Source of the DNA: Bacteroidota bacterium
GTDB lineage: Bacteria > Bacteroidota > Bacteroidia > Bacteroidales > Prolixibacteraceae
Reading direction: 5' to 3'
Assembly: GCA_030691295.1 (NCBI GenBank)
Contig: JAUYEQ010000624.1
Span: 1 to 17,076, forward strand
DNA: 17,076 bases
Below the pieces are notes generated by a model, which searched no databases, had not been told where the DNA came from, and saw nothing but the letters and a program-made list of their open reading frames with translations. The translations under genes were made by a program, and so were the position numbers. Positions 16,985 through 17,076 of this stretch are shown here, piece by piece. Positions within the stretch are counted from its first letter, which is position 1; each line of letters starts with the position of its first letter.

Positions 16985-17013
16985 TTGCCGTAAAGTAATA
17001 ATCCTTATCTTAG
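16985..17013 (+). promoter_or_regulatory. candidate promoter for the gene entering at 17019
   Basis: TTG (16985-16987) is followed 18 bases later by TATCTTAG (17006-17013), one base from TAnnTTTG. Transcription would start close to ATG 17019, giving an almost leaderless message. Confidence 0.4.
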
Positions 17014-17018
17014 CGGTC

Positions 17019-17076
17019 ATGGGACAACTATTACTACCAATATTTCCAGGCGATACCCGAATGATCACCCTGACAC
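17019..17076 (+). CDS. partial gene, possible transposase N-terminus
   Basis: ATG 17019 opens a frame (MGQLLLPIFPGDTRMITLT) that continues past the window edge. The opening resembles that of Bacteroidota transposase or helix-turn-helix proteins beginning MGQLLLPxFP; this is from memory and based on 19 residues only. The candidate promoter just upstream and the repeat-rich left flank agree with a mobile element, but the family is uncertain. Confidence 0.4.
   Translation, partial: MGQLLLPIFPGDTRMITLT

Larger units (their letters stand above)
15979..17018. other. repeat-rich non-coding region
   Basis: About 1 kb without a credible gene. It contains several families of palindromic or tandem repeats (listed separately) and, at its right end, a candidate promoter for a gene that leaves the window. 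Base composition is less AT-rich around the repeats than in the flanks. No tRNA or rRNA was seen. Confidence 0.7.

Overview
This window looks like chromosomal DNA from a member of the Bacteroidota, probably a marine or anaerobic Marinilabiliales/Prolixibacteraceae-type organism; the order-level placement is inference. The signs are AT-rich coding, promoters of the TAnnTTTG type that is typical of this phylum, weak Shine-Dalgarno signals, Bacteroidota-type families (DUF4175-like, DUF4421-like) and the gene order DUF4175 / HATPase / ybeY / mnmG / apt / uvrC. No rRNA, tRNA or CRISPR array was seen.

Layout. Bases 1-4183 hold a polysaccharide flippase (minus), a lipoprotein glutaminyl cyclotransferase (plus), ruvB (minus, with its 3' end overlapping the cyclotransferase) and a stand-alone CheY-like receiver (minus). 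A gene-free AT-rich stretch of about 500 bases follows, with promoter-like motifs facing both ways. Bases 4690-13080 form one long plus-strand operon: a 1094-residue membrane/coiled-coil DUF4175-like protein, a RsbW-like ATPase started from TTG two bases after the previous stop, ybeY (ATGA overlap), mnmG, apt and uvrC. It ends at a bidirectional hairpin terminator shared with the convergent rsgA. A large palindrome separates rsgA from the divergent pair xthA and a DUF4421-like outer-membrane protein.

Bases 15979-17018 have no credible gene and are packed with palindromic repeats: two copies of a GTTTGCC/GGCAAC element (one interrupted by a second hairpin), a small MITE-like element with near-perfect terminal inverted repeats, and six 41-bp tandem units, each centred on a CTTCTGCA/TGCGGAAG dyad. 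An open frame beginning MGQLLLPIFPGDTR enters at 17019 and runs off the window; it may be a transposase.

The genes are mostly housekeeping: RNA modification and maturation (MnmG, YbeY, RsgA), DNA repair and recombination (UvrC, RuvB, ExoIII) and purine salvage (Apt). The most notable signal is a perfect parS-type centromere palindrome (GTTCCACGTGGAAC) just after the mnmG stop codon, with a second 13/14 match about 4.9 kb away inside the DUF4421-like gene. Together they suggest that the window is part of a ParB-loading, origin-proximal region.
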